DNA of 64,000 nt from CP2-2F sp034432555 (GTDB lineage: Bacteria; Chloroflexota; Anaerolineae; Aggregatilineales; UBA2796). How positions within the stretch are numbered: position 1 is the stretch's first letter; each line of letters begins with the position of its first letter. The position numbers were made by a program, and so were the translations under genes. This document shows positions 62,252 through 64,000 of this stretch, piece after piece. The stretch covers positions 1 through 64,000 of the forward strand of contig DAOUBW010000011.1 of the NCBI GenBank assembly GCA_034432555.1, written 5' to 3'. The notes under the pieces were generated by a model. It searched no databases. It had not been told where the DNA came from and saw only the letters and a program-made list of their open reading frames with translations.

Positions 62252-63007
62252 CTAAGGTGCCGCACGCTCAAAAACACTCAGGGCAAGGGCAAAAGTCTGC
62301 GGCGCATCGCTGAGGTAACCGCTGCCGGCTACCACCATCCAAGCGGCGTCTTCGGCAAGGTAGAGCCGTGCGCCATGCGCCGAATACATGCTGATTGTAT
62401 CATTGATCTGGCGTACAAAGAGCGTGCGTTGTTCGGTCAGGCTGTAGAGGATCAGGTTCTTCGAGCGGCTGAGGGCAGCCACAAAGGGCTGCTGGCGGCA
62501 GGCAGCCAATACCAAGAGTTGGTTGCCTGTGCCATGTTGCGCCACCTGCACCGCGCCTACCTCTACCAAAGCCTCACTGGTATAGAAGCGCAGCACGCCG
62601 CCATCATCCACCACAAAATGGCGCTTATCGGGCAAGGTGGCAAGGCGCGGTGTGAAGGCTTCCGCCGCTTGCCATTCCGTCATCAGCTTTAGGCGTTTGC
62701 TGCGCTCGTTGTGCATATCAGCATGGTGCAGCCAGAACTCGGTGTGGCTGTGGTGCTGCACGCGCCGTAAGAACAACCGCAACCTGCCTTCATCAGCAAG
62801 TGCCTGTTGCTGATCAACCTCAGGCAGCATGATCGCCACACTGTGCGCGCCGTCCTGGTTGGGCAGATCGATCAGCTCGGAGAGGTGGGCAGCTTGTAGG
62901 CACACGCGCCCTTCTGCCGTGATGATCAGATAGTCCTCGTGCAGCCAATCAGGGCTTATGTTGGGATAAAAATGTTTGCTCACCTGTCTAAAGTGTGGTT
63001 GCAGCAT
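62252..63007 (-). CDS. Beta-rich protein of unknown function
   Basis: The 251-residue protein has no signal peptide or membrane helix and alternates strands with acidic turns (YLIITAEGRVCLQAA, HFVVDDGGVLRFYTSE, FVAALSRSKNLILYSL). This suggests a small propeller or a WD-like repeat. ATG 63007 (MLQPHFRQ) is preferred over the longer frame to 63055. It precedes the lipoprotein gene on the same strand. There is no named family. Confidence 0.72.
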   Translation of the reverse strand: MLQPHFRQVSKHFYPNISPDWLHEDYLIITAEGRVCLQAAHLSELIDLPNQDGAHSVAIMLPEVDQQQALADEGRLRLFLRRVQHHSHTEFWLHHADMHNERSKRLKLMTEWQAAEAFTPRLATLPDKRHFVVDDGGVLRFYTSEALVEVGAVQVAQHGTGNQLLVLAACRQQPFVAALSRSKNLILYSLTEQRTLFVRQINDTISMYSAHGARLYLAEDAAWMVVAGSGYLSDAPQTFALALSVFERAAP

Positions 63008-63188
63008 AACCAAGGATGCCTTTTTGCTTGGCAGATGGTGTGCGTCTGCCACCATTATACCGCAAGCGCCACCTTAGCCCTGCACCGTTCCCAATTTCAA
63101 AGGATGGTGTTGATCTGTGTGAGGGTAATCGTGCGGATTCGCTTGGACAAATGCCCTGCAAACAGCCCAATCACCTGACTCACTGTGC

Positions 63189-63217
63189 TTGTCAGGCGAT
63201 TAGAGCGGTGGTACAAT
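63189..63217 (+). promoter_or_regulatory. Promoter of the last gene
   Basis: TTGTCA (63189-63194) and TACAAT (63212-63217) are 17 bases apart, 58 bases before the ATG at 63275. Confidence 0.7.
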
Positions 63218-63274
63218 GATCGATCAATGCACAGGAACAGAACGTTCAGTGTAGCGAGCGTGAAGTAACAAACC

Positions 63275-64000
63275 ATGCCACAGCCTGTAGATGTACGTCC
63301 ATTTTTACCGCTAGATTTGCCGTTGGTGCATCGCCTCTCGCCAATGGGCATCAGTTTGGATTCGCTAACGACGCTCACCCGTGGCAATCATATGGTTGAG
63401 AATGCCGTCTGGGCAAGTGTACCGTTGGCTGATCTTGGCACACCAACCTATGTGCTGCGTCTTGGTGAAAGTGGCTATGTTGCGCAGTTCCGCCACAAGG
63501 CAGGTGAACAGCACGCGCACATCGTTTTTATTGCGCCTTCGCTGAACGCTGAGGGCGACGCAGACTCATGGCTGCGCCTCATCGAAGCGATGATCGTGGC
63601 AGCTGGCAAGCGCGGTGCAGTCACCTTGAATGCTGAGGTTGCCGAGTCGGACGCCAGCTTTGAGGTCTTGCGTCAGGCGGGCTTTGCTGTCTACGCACGG
63701 CAGACCATTTGGCGGCGCGATCCGCAGCCACTGCCCGCCCGCACGCCTGAGTTGCTGCGCCCGCCTTCCGAACGCGATGCGGTTGCCCTTCACAGCCTCT
63801 ACGTAGAGAACGTGCCGCGCCTGCTGCGGCAAGCCTGCTCGCCACCAGAGCTACGCGGTGCATTGGTTTTTGGGCGTGGCAGCCGCCTTGCCGCCTATAT
63901 CACTGCCTATGAAGGCAAATGCGGCATTTACCTGACTGTGATTATGAATCCGGACGACTGCCAGCCGCGTGCCGCCGATCTGTTGGCAGATGCGCTGAGC
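63275..64000 (+). CDS. GNAT-like acetyltransferase (partial, cut by window end)
   Basis: The open frame covers 242 codons and continues past the window. The N-terminal half (VRPFLPLDLPLVHRL, ENAVWASVPLADLG, YVAQFRHKAGEQHAHIVFIAP, FEVLRQAGFAVYARQTIWRR) reads as a GNAT-type fold with the strand-helix-strand end pattern. A clear acetyl-CoA Q/R-x-x-G-x-G loop is not obvious, so the enzyme may be degenerate. A second domain starts near residue 165. The start ATG and a promoter at 63189-63217 are good. Confidence 0.72.
   Translation, partial: MPQPVDVRPFLPLDLPLVHRLSPMGISLDSLTTLTRGNHMVENAVWASVPLADLGTPTYVLRLGESGYVAQFRHKAGEQHAHIVFIAPSLNAEGDADSWLRLIEAMIVAAGKRGAVTLNAEVAESDASFEVLRQAGFAVYARQTIWRRDPQPLPARTPELLRPPSERDAVALHSLYVENVPRLLRQACSPPELRGALVFGRGSRLAAYITAYEGKCGIYLTVIMNPDDCQPRAADLLADALS

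Overview
The window looks like a chromosomal stretch of a Chloroflexota bacterium (Anaerolineae-like). This is inferred from gene content only. It has moderately high GC, a translin-family protein, many Pro/Thr-rich surface proteins with a single membrane anchor, a class I sortase, MreB and a type VII-like WXG100/FtsK-SpoIIIE pair. The rest is mostly ordinary housekeeping genes. No CRISPR array, integrase, intact transposase or phage block was seen.

Layout. 1-5,300: tail of a basic RNA-binding-like protein, a GntR/FCD regulator, then a leftward run (TPR membrane protein, translin, GNAT, LON-domain protein, trpF). 5,230-7,909: a zinc/manganese ABC uptake operon behind a near-consensus promoter flanked by a 9-bp inverted repeat. 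7,949-12,770: WecG/TagA glycosyltransferase, a large SNF2 helicase with a C-terminal DUF3883-like domain, and a small ORF resembling an effector-associated domain. 12,891-19,405: rex, mreB, cdd, recO, a cNMP-binding protein, a YraN-like protein, miaA and two exported proteins. 19,402-24,097: cyanophycinase-like peptidase and a surface polysaccharide set (GT39-like, GT-B and WecA/WbpL-like enzymes). 24,393-29,331: MgtC, transaldolase-like aldolase, LarA, a frameshifted Uma2 gene and a GH4 enzyme. 29,615-36,380: FHA protein, lipoprotein propeller, tRNA-Leu, an ABC exporter relic, a protein made of two PstS-like domains, and a GAF-PAS histidine kinase.

36,631-43,393: DapL-like aminotransferase, hflX, a T-box riboswitch with a Val (GUC) specifier, a methyltransferase, then valS, which has its own possible Val-rich leader ORF. 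43,461-49,307: methyltransferase, sortase, and a tight module of Yip1 membrane protein, LolD-type ATPase and CARDB surface protein. 49,359-52,120: glnA and a 1.3-kb region with little coding sequence. That region holds a potentially structured glnA leader, the first 20 codons of a RibD/DHFR-like gene with an intact promoter, and tRNA-Pro. 52,125-57,665: tocopherol cyclase-like protein and the type VII-like pair. 57,692-61,013: a TPP-riboswitch thiamine salvage operon with no ATPase gene. The window ends with a methyltransferase, a lipoprotein, an unknown protein and a GNAT-like gene cut by the window edge.

The points most worth a second look are the minimal type VII-like pair, the TPR-translin-GNAT operon, the layered valine control around the methyltransferase-valS unit, the Yip1/LolD/CARDB module, the NTR-like/substrate-binding fusion in the thiamine operon, and the helicase with its EAD-like neighbour.
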